DNA of 64,000 nucleotides from Nymphaea colorata (taxonomy: Eukaryota; Streptophyta; Magnoliopsida; Nymphaeales; Nymphaeaceae), in the NCBI RefSeq assembly GCF_008831285.2, contig NC_045143.1:6703503-6767502 (forward strand). The letters run 5' to 3'. Of the stretch, positions 10,660-21,363 are shown one piece after another. The position numbers and the translations under genes are program-made. Under the pieces are notes generated by a model that was given only the letters and a program-made list of their open reading frames with translations, ran no database searches and had not been told where the DNA came from. Numbering within the stretch: the stretch's first letter is position 1; each line of letters opens with the position of its first letter.

Positions 10660-12300
10660 GGCAGACTGTAGAAGCTGGTTGATTTGGAGCTCGGCTCCAA
10701 TCTTCTACTTTTGAGCTGAAAAAAAAGTCAAGGTCGATCGATGCAGAGCTAATAAAAACTCTGCCTCAGCACCTCAATCACAAAAAAGAATTGTTTGAAA
10801 GAGGAGACAATAGGTTTGGAAAATATTCGTTAGACTGCTGAAATTATTGAAAAGGTGAAATAGGCCACTCATACATGCTCAATAAAATCATTTTCAGAGC
10901 AGAACCTATTTTTTTTCATGTGAGTTGATTATAGGTACAGAATTTCATGAGTTAATGCAGATTCATGGAACACATGTTCTACTGCTTTGTGAACCTGCCA
11001 CAATCTTTAATGCAGATTTATTAATCATTCATATACTGCCAAACTGTTAGCAAAAGGAATGACCTGTCTGCACTTCCTCTTCTTATGCTCCTGTGAATGA
11101 CACAACACAAGAACACAACACATTAATCGAGCACTTGTTTCTACAAGTGATCACAAAGGCATGACACCTGATAAGAGCACACAACACTAAAAATTTAGAG
11201 CACACTTGAAATGCTTTCTCTCACACATTTAGCCAACCCAAAGGGCCATATATATACATGTAAGAAAAAACTGAAAAATAAATGACATTGACTCTTGGTA
11301 ACTCCACTATGGTCATTATGGACATATTAAAAACAGAAAACTGAAAATATAATGACTATATTAAAAACAAAAAACTGAAAAATTAAAATAGGGCACATGT
11401 CTTGTAACGATGGAACTTTTGGAGAACCCAAAAGTTAAACCGTTCACCTTCTTCATAAAGGCAGCTGCATTAATTTTGCATTAACTTTCATCACAAACAG
11501 CCTCTTTCTTTTTCCTACTAATCCGCCCAAGTTAATTAGCTTTTGCGTCAGGCGAAAGTGACGCATTAAAAATAAAAACTGAGAAAGTGAAGCTGTGGAT
11601 GGATTCCAGAATGTTGATCGTGTTAAAGAGAAAGCGATCGCGTTTTATATCGACTGTTTCCCTGCGTAAACATAATTACTGGCCAAAACATGAACTTAAA
11701 CTGACTATACTCACCTAATAGAGATTTTCCCTTATTGAAAACCTTAGAATCATAAATATTACCAGATGTATGAGAAAAAACTCTCTCCTAAGAATTCCGA
11801 AAAGTGACAGGCACACTTTCCGTCTTGCAAAAATCTTTTATGCATGAAGAAACTTGCATCCTTTTGGACAAGAACACAACATTTGTGTGGTTAGCTTTTT
11901 AAATTTTGGCTACAGGACACTGGTTAAAAAATTTGAAATTCTTAAGAAACATCAGTTATGTAAATGACATAAAAATTCTAGCCTAAAATATCAGTTTGAG
12001 AATATGAATTTTTTGCCCACAGTTGCCTCCACTCTGGTGAGCAGAAATATTTCTATTTCTTTTTTATTTTCTTCGATTGAGTTTTCTTAAAATAAGATCA
12101 TCATCCTTTTCTTTTATCCTGCCATTGATCGACCCAAGCTGACCTCTAACTTTTTAAGTTATTGGTTGGGAAATAGACAAATTAAAAATTGAATGTGTCG
12201 AGAGATGGAAAAAATAATAAGCGGATTTGAGAAACTTCAAGAGAAAATCTAGAACAAATACTAAAATGATATCGATTCAAGGTGGCCTTTATGCTTATAC
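10660..12300 (-). other. RLK copy D, intron 2
   Basis: No exon is seen. Parts match intron 2 of B and A: the stretch ending in GGATTCCAGAATGTTGAT (about 11,595-11,615), and 12,110-12,240, which matches B at about 46,130-46,260. The block 11,050-11,500 is absent from A and B and may be an insertion, possibly a solo LTR, but I cannot define its ends. Confidence 0.45.
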
Positions 12301-12339
12301 ATTAAGGTAGGAGCAGGAATGGCACCGAAAAACACCCAC

Positions 12340-12560
12340 CATTTGAACTGTCTGGAGGCGGGGGAGGAGGCGGATAAGGGATGCGTGGCGGTAGATTTCC
12401 CTCAGGCGGTGGCGGGGGAGGGGAAGGAACATCCACAGGCTGGGGAGGCGAAACATCCACAGGCGGGAAAGGCGGAACATCCACAGGGGGGAAAGGCGGA
12501 ACATCTGCAGGTGGGAAAGACGGAACATCTGCAGGCGGGAAGGGCGGAACATCCACAGGC
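12340..12560 (-). CDS. RLK copy D, proline-rich exon 2
   Basis: Minus-strand frame with an 8-residue repeat, PVDVPPFP/PADVPPFP (24-bp unit, five to six copies), then SPPPPPP-like runs (PSPPPPPPEGN, PYPPPPPPPDSSN). It ends in split Gly at a GTGGGTG donor in phase 1, the position and phase of the exon 2 donor in A and B. The upstream end is unclear: the IAIPPAQ start seen in A, B and C is missing and I cannot place the acceptor. Overlapping open frames on both strands are products of the repeat. Confidence 0.55.
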
Positions 12561-13150
12561 GGGAAACATACAAAAATAACGAAAGAAGGTTATGCATTTT
12601 CGGGATAAGTTCATGCCAAGGAAAGAAGGTCATGTATTTATGAATAAAGATGACTCTAATGCAGCAATGTTCAACAAAGACAGAAACAATGTTGTTGACG
12701 ACGATTAGGATTGCCCTTGCAAGAAGATATGAGGGGGAGAGAGCTAAGTCATGGGACTCTTCTATTATACTATCGCACCGGAGTCCGCATGGAGTCGGGT
12801 GCGCACCGGACATGGGTGCGGCTCCGACTCTGACCTGAGCCCAATTAAAATGTCATATTACTAAATTACTTATATAATATATGTTGTTTTGATATTTACC
12901 TATGCAATACAATTATTCAAGTATGTTATATACATTAATAACTAAATTGTAATAATATGCTTATTCTGTTACATATATAATAAATTTAAAAAATAATAAT
13001 AATAAAATACCTTCACCGCACCTAAATTTTTTGAGATGTGCCGTTCCGGCACCCGCACCCACATTGGCACCTGCACCTTGCAATATGATGACATAGAGAA
13101 AGAGAGAGAAAGGTTCAAGGGGGGGAGAGAGAGGGAGAATGACGGAGGGA
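12561..13150. other. Gene-free spacer with GGTGCGCACCGG-type motifs
   Basis: No gene seen. Two GC-rich patches (12,775-12,835 and 13,010-13,080) contain inverted versions of GGGTGCGxACC / GGCACCCGCACCC around an AT-rich centre, which suggests a small foldback element; the ends cannot be fixed. A GA-rich tract follows at 13,090-13,145. Confidence 0.4.
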
Positions 13151-13159
13151 GCCGATAAA

Positions 13160-13600
13160 ATGAGAATGTATATCAAAATTGGGGGACAAGAAGTCCCCTA
13201 GATACAAAAATTGGGGACAAGAAGTCCCCAAGTTATAGTAACGAACTGTAAGTCAGAAGCAAAAGAGGAAATGTACAATAGAACGTACAAAAAAAACAAA
13301 ATAAGAGAGGTGGAAAGAGAGAGGAAGGACAGAACCGCATCATCACCCAGCCAGAGAAGATGACGCCACAGCTGAATGGCAAAATGAATATCTTCCTGCA
13401 CAAGATGAGCCACAGACTCCGGCGAAGAGATAGTGCCCCTGAAGATCCTGTTGTTGCGCTCCTCACAAATGTGCCACCATGCTGAAATGAGCCACAACCT
13501 TCAAATACAGCTCCAAGAAACAGGTAAGTTGGAGGAAGAACAAAAAAGAAAAAGAAGACGAATAAAAGGTGAGTCTGTAAAGCTACTAACAAGGGAAGGC
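13160..13600 (-). mobile_element. LINE 3' remnant (zf-RVT-like C-terminus)
   Basis: Minus-strand sequence at about 13,340-13,497 reads AWWHICEERNNRIFRGTISS and continues into SVAHLVQEDIHFAIQLW. That is the W.IW.ERN.RIF pattern at the C-terminus of plant non-LTR retrotransposon ORF2. The upstream frame is broken after about 50 codons. Downstream, at 13,160-13,230, there is a tandem pair of a ~33-bp unit containing the palindrome GGGGAC..GTCCCC, resembling a repeated 3' UTR end. No poly-A tail is obvious. It is strongly 5'-truncated. Confidence 0.65.
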
Positions 13601-13619
13601 CAGACTAGATTGAGGCAAT

Positions 13620-14128
13620 GATGCTGAAGAATAAAGGACAAGACCTAAAAAGGTAGACCCGGGAGGGGGCACTGGTTAGTTAAACTGATGCCAAGACACT
13701 GACGAGAAGAAAGAGGGGAGATGTGGGTGGTTTGATTTAAAATGGGATTGCCCATATTTGATGTCTCTAAATGTCTAAGTAAAGCTAGTGTACATATAGC
13801 TTCCTTAGGTTTTTTATTGCGAGAATATTCTTGGTCATTTTTGGGTAAAATTTATTGCTAAAATATCAACATGTTTTTTTTTTTAATATCAATACACGAG
13901 GCAAAATTAAAGTAATGGAAACTAATAAAAAGACATTCAAAACTAGATACAACGATAAGAGTAATATTTTAACGATGATAACAATTTAATTTGAGTTTAA
14001 ATGTGAATTCATGATAACATTAATGTCTAAAAATAAAAAAGGAAAAAAATGTGACTAATGTACTTTTCATCCTTTTTCATTTTTTTCATTTTTAGTATCA
14101 GTATGAATATATTTTGCAAAATATTGCG
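13620..14128. other. AT-rich gene-free stretch
   Basis: No coding motif. Part of it (13,860-14,110) resembles intron 1 of copy A near 38,220-38,480. Confidence 0.5.
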
Positions 14129-14668
14129 ATATATATATATATATATATATAGTAATTAGTAAATACCTTGAGTAAGGAATAAAAATCTTTAAATTTGTGT
14201 TAATAGTGTTTTAAACAAAATATGAAGCTCCTAATATGTTTATAACTTAACACTAATTTTATATAAATCATATTTTAGCTCACGTTATTTTTGTAAAATA
14301 AAGATCTCTTATACTATCAAAATTTTGACTTTTGATAAGAGTCGTTCAATTTTAAATATTTAAAAACTTTATTAAAGTAAAAAATAACCAATTTAGTATA
14401 TGTTTCTTATGAAATTACTCTATAACGTAACGTTAAATTGCATAAGTTTAATAATTAACTTTAATGAGTCTGGTTTTCGTCCCTTACTTAAGTAGTTTAA
14501 TTTTCATCAACTACCTACCTCGCTCATGAGAGTTGTTCAATTCAACTATCTAGAAAAACAGCAACAAAAAATGATGGGTAATTTTTACTTTAAACTATCT
14601 CTCTTTTTTCTTTTTCGATGTTCATCATGATGAACCCAACTATCCTTGTCCTTATGAATGTGTTGAGT

Positions 14669-14723
<55 letters not shown>
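14129..14723. repeat. (TA)n, AT-rich repeat member 2, second (TA)n
   Basis: TA tract at 14,129-14,151, then a copy of the 43-420 repeat to about 14,560, then a 52-bp TA tract at 14,672-14,723. It lies in intron 1 of copy D. Confidence 0.7.
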
Positions 14724-14726
<3 letters not shown>

Positions 14727-15584
14727 ATTGAAATCTAGCACCACATGAGGAGACAGTGATAACTGATAATTAAGAAATAATGCAAATGGACGTTGCCGGA
14801 CTTGCCAATTTGAAGAGCGTGAATTAAGTGGTGGGGACTCGCTTTTAGTTCGAAATCGTGGCAGTTGTGAAAATGAATCCCGCAAAATTTTAAGAACAAG
14901 CAAATTTGTAAATAGGCATTTGATAAAGTAATTTGGGTTACTGGGCACTCTCATAACATTATCATTAAAATGCAAAGAGGAGAAGTTCATAAGCTCATCT
15001 GAATAAAGACACAATATACCCAACAATATTTTTGGTATACGCCAAGACTTTTCATGCCTAACATTCTAACACAAACAAGAAAAATAATCTAAATAACTTC
15101 GATATAACTAATGAAGAAAGGCAACTATTTGATGTAGTTAAAATTACATAGGTATCGGTATCCTTGCCTCCAATTATAGAGGCCATAACTACTGTTCTCA
15201 TCGAACCAACTTAAGTTGGCGGTAGCTCTGATCTCATCAATGGAAAGTTATATTTTATTAACGGTTGCAATAACTTAATTGTAATCTTAATTGTAGTTTT
15301 AACATATCGGAAAGTTAGTTTGTGTTGTAAAGAAGGAAAAATGCAAGGTGGCACCTGAAAAAACGTGAAAGCAAGATGTCTCCGTCTATCTCTTTTCCTT
15401 TCTCCATCTCTCTCTTAACAACATTTTGGTAGTGTTTGATGGCAGAAATATGTTTTTGGAAACAAGTTTCATATTTTAGATTTTCAAAATTATGTTGTGT
15501 TGGTTAATTTGGAATTATTTTTCTGAAAGTAAATTTTTACGTTTGACCACAAGAAAAAAAGAATTGATGGAAATGGAAAAGCGC

Positions 15585-16035
15585 CGGCTTCTCTTCGTCC
15601 GCCTCCGCCTCCTTCCCTCTCCCTCACCTCCTTCCCTTTCTTCCTCCTCCCTCCTTCCCTTTCTTCCCCCTCTCTCCTTCCCTTTCTTCCTCCTCCTTCC
15701 TTCCTTCTTTCTCCTTCCTCCTTCACTCCTCCCTCCTTCCACGATCCTTCCCCTTTCCCCTTCCCCATTCCTCCTTCCCCTTCCCCCTTTCTCCTTCCTC
15801 CTTCCCCCTTTCCCTTCTTTCCCTATTCTCCTTTTCCTTCCCTTCTTCTCCTTCCTTCTTCCCTTCTTCCTCCTCCCTCCTTCCTTCTTTCTTCCCTTCT
15901 TCCTCCTCCCTCCTTCCCTTCTTCTTTCCTGCCTCCTCCTCCCTTCTTCTCTTCTTCTACCTCCTCTCTCCTTCCCTTTTCCTCCTTCTTCCTCCTCCCT
16001 CCTTTCTTCCTCCTCCCTGCCCCTTTTTCTCCCCA
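15585..16035. repeat. 450-bp polypyrimidine/polypurine tract
   Basis: The plus strand is nearly all C and T (CCTTCC, TCCTCC, TTCTTC words) for about 450 bp, with only rare purines. It lies in intron 1 of copy D and is absent from the other copies. Long open frames on both strands (Leu/Pro/Ser one way, Arg/Gly/Glu/Lys the other) come from the composition. Confidence 0.85.
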
Positions 16036-16528
16036 ACGGTAAAAAAAAAAAACCAGAAATACTATTCTGTCTCTAAGCTGGAATAATATTTTCAGAAATA
16101 TTATTCCGTTTTGAACCCAACGGTAAAAAAAAATAAGATGTTTGATGAAACTGAAAAAATTTTGAAAATTTAAATTATTTTTCTTCTGCTACAGTAAAAT
16201 TCCAGCTGAAACAACAAAAACCAAAACACAAAGGGAAAGGGGCTCAAATTGTCTACAAAAAATTTGGCTCCAAAGAAACCAAGTGTCAAGTTTCAAAATT
16301 TAATTTCATGAAGTAAGCTTAATCATTTTCAAAAATCTACTGATTTTTCGTTGCCATGTTAGAAACTAGCCTCATGGCCAATTATAACTTGTGCTGCATA
16401 CACGAAAGCATCGTAAAATATTTCAGATTACTTTGCACGCCCCAGCCAAGAATTAGGACGTCCAATTCTCCAAAGCAAAAAACCGAAAAAATAACATGCT
16501 AAATTTCAGCTTTGGGACTAGATCTCAC
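16036..16528 (-). other. RLK copy D, 5' part of intron 1
   Basis: From 16,280 to 16,528 this is the conserved intron 1 sequence that follows exon 1 in all copies (match in F at 1,260-1,499 and in A at 39,560-39,811). No exon is seen. Confidence 0.6.
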
Positions 16529-16610
16529 CAAATTGGCCATCAACCACAGAGGTGAAGAGAGCCGCAGCGATCAAGAACGAGAAGAGGCTCCCCTTGACAT
16601 GGATCACCAT
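16529..16610 (-). pseudogene. RLK copy D, exon 1, separated from its promoter
   Basis: Encodes [20 protein letters not shown], then SVVDGQF, and ends at a phase 1 GTGAGATC donor: an intact signal peptide exon of 27 codons. The upstream open frame runs to 16,689 and is cut there by the Copia-2 LTR. The missing upstream ATG and the TATA region lie on the far side of the element (23,392 and 23,421). Native transcription is therefore probably lost, unless the LTR, which has the same orientation, drives it. Confidence 0.7.
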
Positions 16611-16689
16611 TGCCCAGCTGCCTCCGCTCCTCCTTCCTTCATAGATCATGAAGTAGCAACCATCGTGAACAGGAGAGGAAAGGGAAGCC

Positions 16690-17099
16690 TGTTGGAACTT
16701 TGCTAGAATTCTAGATAGCGCACAAACGAAAATGCAGAAATCGAAAAAACAAACATTCATGATTCATGTGGTTTCATATAGGGCGGAAGTAGAACCTGTA
16801 GAGGCGACCACCGACTGAATGTCGGCGGCTGTGGGAAGAACAGCTATAGTCCCCATAGAGTCGTTCCCCTGCGGAGGTAGCGGCGGCGGTGGCGGCGGCA
16901 ATGGGCTTCTCTCCTCAGCCATAGCAGCCCAGTGATGGGGACAGGCAATTCACGTATGGCTAAGGGGACCGATTACCTAGACAGTAAAAACTTGATGTGT
17001 CTCACACCATCACAAGACACGAGTATTTATAATTAAAGGGTCCGAAACGGATATGGACCCGTATCGACTCTGGACTATCCAGATGGGGAAATCCCAACA
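16690..17099 (-). repeat. Copia-2 3' LTR (410 bp)
   Basis: Pairs with 22,988-23,386. It has an extra 11-bp AACCTGTAGAG insertion and contains a GGCGGCGGTGGCGGCGGC triplet tract. A purine-rich GTGGGAGAT stretch just inside the element is the likely polypurine tract. Confidence 0.9.
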
Positions 17100-17299
17100 A
17101 TCTCCCACTAGTCCAAGTCGATATCAAGGGTAAACTAAATGAATGGATTAGCCTTAAAATCCATTCCAAGGTCCCACCTTGTTGTCTTACAAAACTTCTC
17201 AACAAACAAATGAGAATACAAAATAAATAGACAACAAACTTAATGAGAATCAACAAACTGTATGTGATCACATTCATAAATGTTTGCATAATAGTGTGT

Positions 17300-18720
17300 T
17301 TACATTAAACTACACAAACTCATCCTCTTAACATGTTCAAAGAACATACCAGATGCTAGCGCTTTAGTAAGAGAATCTGCAACCATATGTGTAGTCCCAA
17401 TGTGTTGAATACACACTAGTTGATTCTCTGTCCTTTCCTTAACAACAAAATATTTAAGTTCCATATGCTTACAAGAAGTAGTACTTTTGTTGTTGTTGGA
17501 AAATGACACTGCAGCTTCATTATCACAGTAAACCTTAAGTGGTCTCTCAATAGATTCCACTATCTTGAGCTGTGAAATGAAGTTCTTTATCCAAATTGCC
17601 TGCGATGTAGTCTCATATAATGCAATGAATTCTGCTTCTATGGTGTGAGTAGCAGTCACAGTCTGCTTTTTGCTCCCCCATGAGATGACACCTCCTGATA
17701 GAAGAAAACAAAACCAGTAGTAGACTTTCTACTATCCGTACATCCTCCAAGATCAGCATCAGAATAGCCAATCACTTCTAAATGGTCCACCTTGCGATAT
17801 GTCAACATGTAATCTTTTGTCCATTGCAAGTACCGCATGACTCTCTTCACGGCCTTCCAATATGCCATGCCTGGATTAGATTGAAATCTACCAAGCATGC
17901 CAACAGCAAAGGAAATGTCAGGCCTAGTACCAATCTGCGCATACTGCAAGCTGCCAACCGCAGATGCATATGGAATGTTGATCATTTGTGCCTTTTCAAA
18001 TTCGTCCTTTGGACAATCTTTTAGGCTCAATTTATCCCCTTTAGCTATGGGTGCCGAAATAGGAGAACAATTCTCCATCTCATATCTCTTAAGAACTTTA
18101 TTGATATATGCTGATTGGGAGAGACTTAAAACACATTTAGATCTGTCTCGACGAATCTCAATGCCGAGAACAAATGAAGCCTCACCCATGTCCTTCATCT
18201 CAAAATGAGATGCGAGAAAATGTTTGGTTTCTGTTAGTAATTGAAGATCATTTGAAGCAAGCAAAATGTCATCCACATATAAAGTCAAAATTATGAACTT
18301 ACTCTCACATGTCTTAAGATACACACATCGATCAATGATGTTTTCTGTAAACCCAAAAGTCGTAATGACTTCGGAAAGCTTAATGTACCATTGACGTGAG
18401 GCCTGTTTAATTCCATAAATCGCTTTATTAAGCTTGCAAACCAAATGATCTTTACCACTCTCAGAAAACCATTGAGGTTTATCCATATATACCTCTTCAT
18501 CCAAATCACCATTCAAGAAAGCCGTTTTCACATCCATCTGATGTAGCTCTAAGTCAAAATGAGCTACAAGTGCAAGGACAATCCTCATTGACTCTTTAGC
18601 AGAGACAGGTGAATATGTCTCATTATAATCAATGCCCTCCATTTGTATGAATCCTTTAGCAACCAATCTTGCCTTGTATCTCTCTATGTTGCCTTTAGAG
18701 TCCCTCTTGGTCCTATAGAC
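17300..18720 (-). pseudogene. Copia-2 reverse transcriptase and RNase H
   Basis: Frame 17,656-18,666 carries MDVKTAFLNGDLDEEVYM, YGIKQASRQWY and the catalytic LYVDDILLAS box, then the connection region and RNase H start (YSDADLGGCTDSRKSTTGF). A frameshift near 17,700 moves the rest into the frame ending at 17,300 (IEAEFIALYE, VYCDNEAAVS, ADSLTKAL). At 18,721-18,723 a TGA replaces an expected Trp codon ahead of VYRTKRDSKGNIERYKARLV. The YVDD motif is intact, but the protein cannot be made in one piece. Confidence 0.85.
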
Positions 18721-20346
18721 TCATTTACACCCTACGGGTTTTACTCTCTTAGGCAACGACACAAGGCTCCATATCTGGTTTTTAGCCATAGAGTCAAGCT
18801 CTTCTTTCATGGCATTAATCCAGTGCCTATATTGTTTGCTTTCAACGGTTTCAATGAATGTGAAAGGATCATCATCAACATCTATGAAATCACTAGGCTC
18901 TTGTAGGTATACCACATAGTCTGATGATATGACAGATCTCCTGGCCCTTGTAGATCTACGAACAGGTAATTGATCATTTTCAATTTGTATGTCCACATCC
19001 TATTCATGTTCATCAGTATGATCTACACTTAATTCATCTGGATCTGATGCATTGCTTGTATGATTTGCATTCATGTCATCCTGAGAGACAACATAATCAT
19101 ACACATTTATATTCTCTTTATCAGGTCTACTTTCAGTATCCTGTATTTCCTCAAAATTGAGGTTTTGTAATGCATCTAACCCAAATGAGCCATCTTCCAA
19201 GAACTTAGCCTTATCTGTTTCCACAATATGTGGTGTATGAGATGGACAATAAAACTTGTAGCCTTTCGATCTTTCTGGATAACCAATAAAGAAACCACTG
19301 GTTGTTCTAGGATCAAAGGCTTTTATGTAGGAGTTATACAATTTAGCTTCAGCCGGACATCCCCATATGTGCATATAAGAAAGAGAAGGTTTCCTACCTG
19401 TCCATAACTCACAAGGAGTTGTGGGAACAGCCTTAGTAGGAACCCTATTCTGTATATGCACTGCTGTCCTGAGAGCTTCACCCCACAAGGTTAGAGGGAG
19501 AGTAGAGTATTTTAACATAGCTCGAACCATTTCTTTAAGCGTACGATTTCTTCTTTCAGCAATACCATTTTGGTAGGCGCTGCCTGGCATAGTGTATTGA
19601 GGCACAATGCCTTCTTCCTTTAGAAATCGCGCTAATAGTTCCTCCCTTTGTCCCATCTCAGTGAACCTACCATAATATTCACCACCTCTATCTAATCTGA
19701 CTATCTTGATAACCTCATCGGTTTGTTTCTCTACTTCTTTCTCATAGTCTTTGAAAACTTGACACACATCGGATTTTTTCAAAGATTAAGTAGAGATACA
19801 AATACCGAGAATAGTCATCTATAAAGGTGACAAAATACTTTTCGCCTGTGTAACAAGGAGAGAAAGGTCCACAAACATCTGTGTGAACAATTCCTAACTT
19901 TTCAGTACATCGCTCGGCACCTTCTTTATATATGTTAGTTTGTTTTGCCTTTATGCAATCTACACATATGTCGTTATCTGTAAAATCAAGAGATCGCAAG
20001 ATCCCTTCATTTAGGAGTCTCCTTATTCTCTTTTCAGAGATATGACCCAAACGGCGGTGCCATAGCATGTATGAATAATCCTTTATGGTACTACGTTTAT
20101 TGCCAATTATATTGTCAACTTGTATAAACCATCACACAAAATAGCAGAACCAATTTCAACAAGATCTTTATAAATCAACATTTTTGAGTTTTCAAACTTT
20201 AAACAGAAATCAAATTTGTCCAGTCTTGATACAGAAATTAAGTTTCTACTAAATGATGGAACAAAGAAAACATCATGAAGATCCAAAACAAAGCCAGTAT
20301 CAAGCCTAATCTGGCATTCTCCTACAGCCTTCACATGTGAGCGCAT
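18721..20346 (-). pseudogene. Copia-2 pre-integrase and integrase region
   Basis: Contains the H..C..C pre-integrase motif (LWHRRLGHIS, CVDCIKAKQ) and the integrase core with all three catalytic positions: the Asp in HTDVCGPF, the Asp in [11 protein letters not shown] and the Glu in [12 protein letters not shown]. Lesions are a frameshift near 20,107, a one-base insertion in a poly-A run near 19,785, and an in-frame TAG at 19,000-19,002. Downstream comes the RSTRARR linker before reverse transcriptase. Confidence 0.85.
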
Positions 20347-20352
20347 TTTGTT

Positions 20353-21363
20353 TCATGAGAAAATGCTCCTCTCATGTAGTGTTGGTTTCCTTTTGCTCAG
20401 AAAATCTTGTAAATTATTGGCAATATGCACAGTAGCACCAGAGTCAATCCACCAGCTATTAATAGGAACATGTAACATATTACTTTCAAGTGAAACAAAT
20501 GACATGTTACCTTTCTTCTCTAACCAATTCTTGTGCTTGATGCAGTCTGACTTCTTATGCCCATTTTTCTTGCAAAAGAAACACTTTATAGGGGCTAAGT
20601 TAGGCTGCGCAGTTTGAGAAGCAGTTTGTCCTGTTGACTTCTTCTTGGCACTCCTTTTCATTGAACTTTTCTTTAGGCCAACTTTACCAGCCCCAGAGTG
20701 AGAAACCATATGTGCACTTTGCAACTTCTCACCCTTCATTCTTTCCTCCTCTTCAACACACTTGGACATCAATTCATTGAATGTCCATTCAGTATTATGT
20801 GTGTTGTAACTGATCTTAAAAGGAGTATATTCAGCTGGTAAAGAGGTCAAAGTAAAGAATACCAAGAATGATTCAGAAATAGTCAACTTCATGTCATTCA
20901 ATTGAGAAGCAATGTTCCTCATTTCTAACATATGCTGGCGAATGTTACCCCCTCCTTGATATTTCATAGATATTAACTTTGACATTAGGGTACTAGCTCT
21001 GGCTTTATGAGAACTGACAAACTGAGCCTCAACTGCATCCAAGAACTCTCTCACCGCCCTACAAGGTGGGATAGCACCACGTATGTTCTTAGCGACCCTT
21101 GATTGCAAAAGCAACAAGCTTAGTCGGTTACAACGCTCCCACTTGTCAAAATACACTATTTCATTATGTGTACTTTCTGGTGTAAGAGGTGGTGGCTCAG
21201 GTCGCCTCAAAGCCATATCCGGATCCATATACCCCAATGTAAACACAACATTTTCTTTCCATTCAGCATAATTCGAATCATCAAGTAAAGGGATAGAATT
21301 TGAACCATTAAAATAAATAGATCCAGGCACTGCAGACGACAAAAGACATCTATAAGTTGACAT
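20353..21363 (-). CDS. Copia-2 gag and protease start
   Basis: 336 codons. Capsid-type region at the N-terminal two thirds (DDSNYAEWKENVVFTLG, MKYQGGGNIRQHMLEM, LTSLPAEYTPF). A zinc knuckle CFFCKKNGHKKSDC (CX2CX4HX4C) lies near residue 265, followed by the aspartic protease motif WWIDSGATVHI near residue 307. The frame ends in TGA at 20,353; the next codons continue the same polyprotein, so this is an internal stop. Confidence 0.85.
   Translation of the reverse strand: MSTYRCLLSSAVPGSIYFNGSNSIPLLDDSNYAEWKENVVFTLGYMDPDMALRRPEPPPLTPESTHNEIVYFDKWERCNRLSLLLLQSRVAKNIRGAIPPCRAVREFLDAVEAQFVSSHKARASTLMSKLISMKYQGGGNIRQHMLEMRNIASQLNDMKLTISESFLVFFTLTSLPAEYTPFKISYNTHNTEWTFNELMSKCVEEEERMKGEKLQSAHMVSHSGAGKVGLKKSSMKRSAKKKSTGQTASQTAQPNLAPIKCFFCKKNGHKKSDCIKHKNWLEKKGNMSFVSLESNMLHVPINSWWIDSGATVHIANNLQDFLSKRKPTLHERSIFS

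Noticed and set aside
12319-12614. Several overlapping open frames on both strands
   Set aside because: Repeat shadows of the Pro-rich exon 2 of copy D; only the frame ending at the phase 1 GTGGGTG donor is kept.
15492-16076. Long open frames on both strands (194 and 173 codons)
   Set aside because: They are products of the CT/GA tract; composition is only Leu/Pro/Ser or Arg/Gly/Glu/Lys with no domain.
17782-18208. Plus-strand open frames opposite Copia-2 reverse transcriptase
   Set aside because: Antisense shadows of a clearly recognised RT/RNase H frame.
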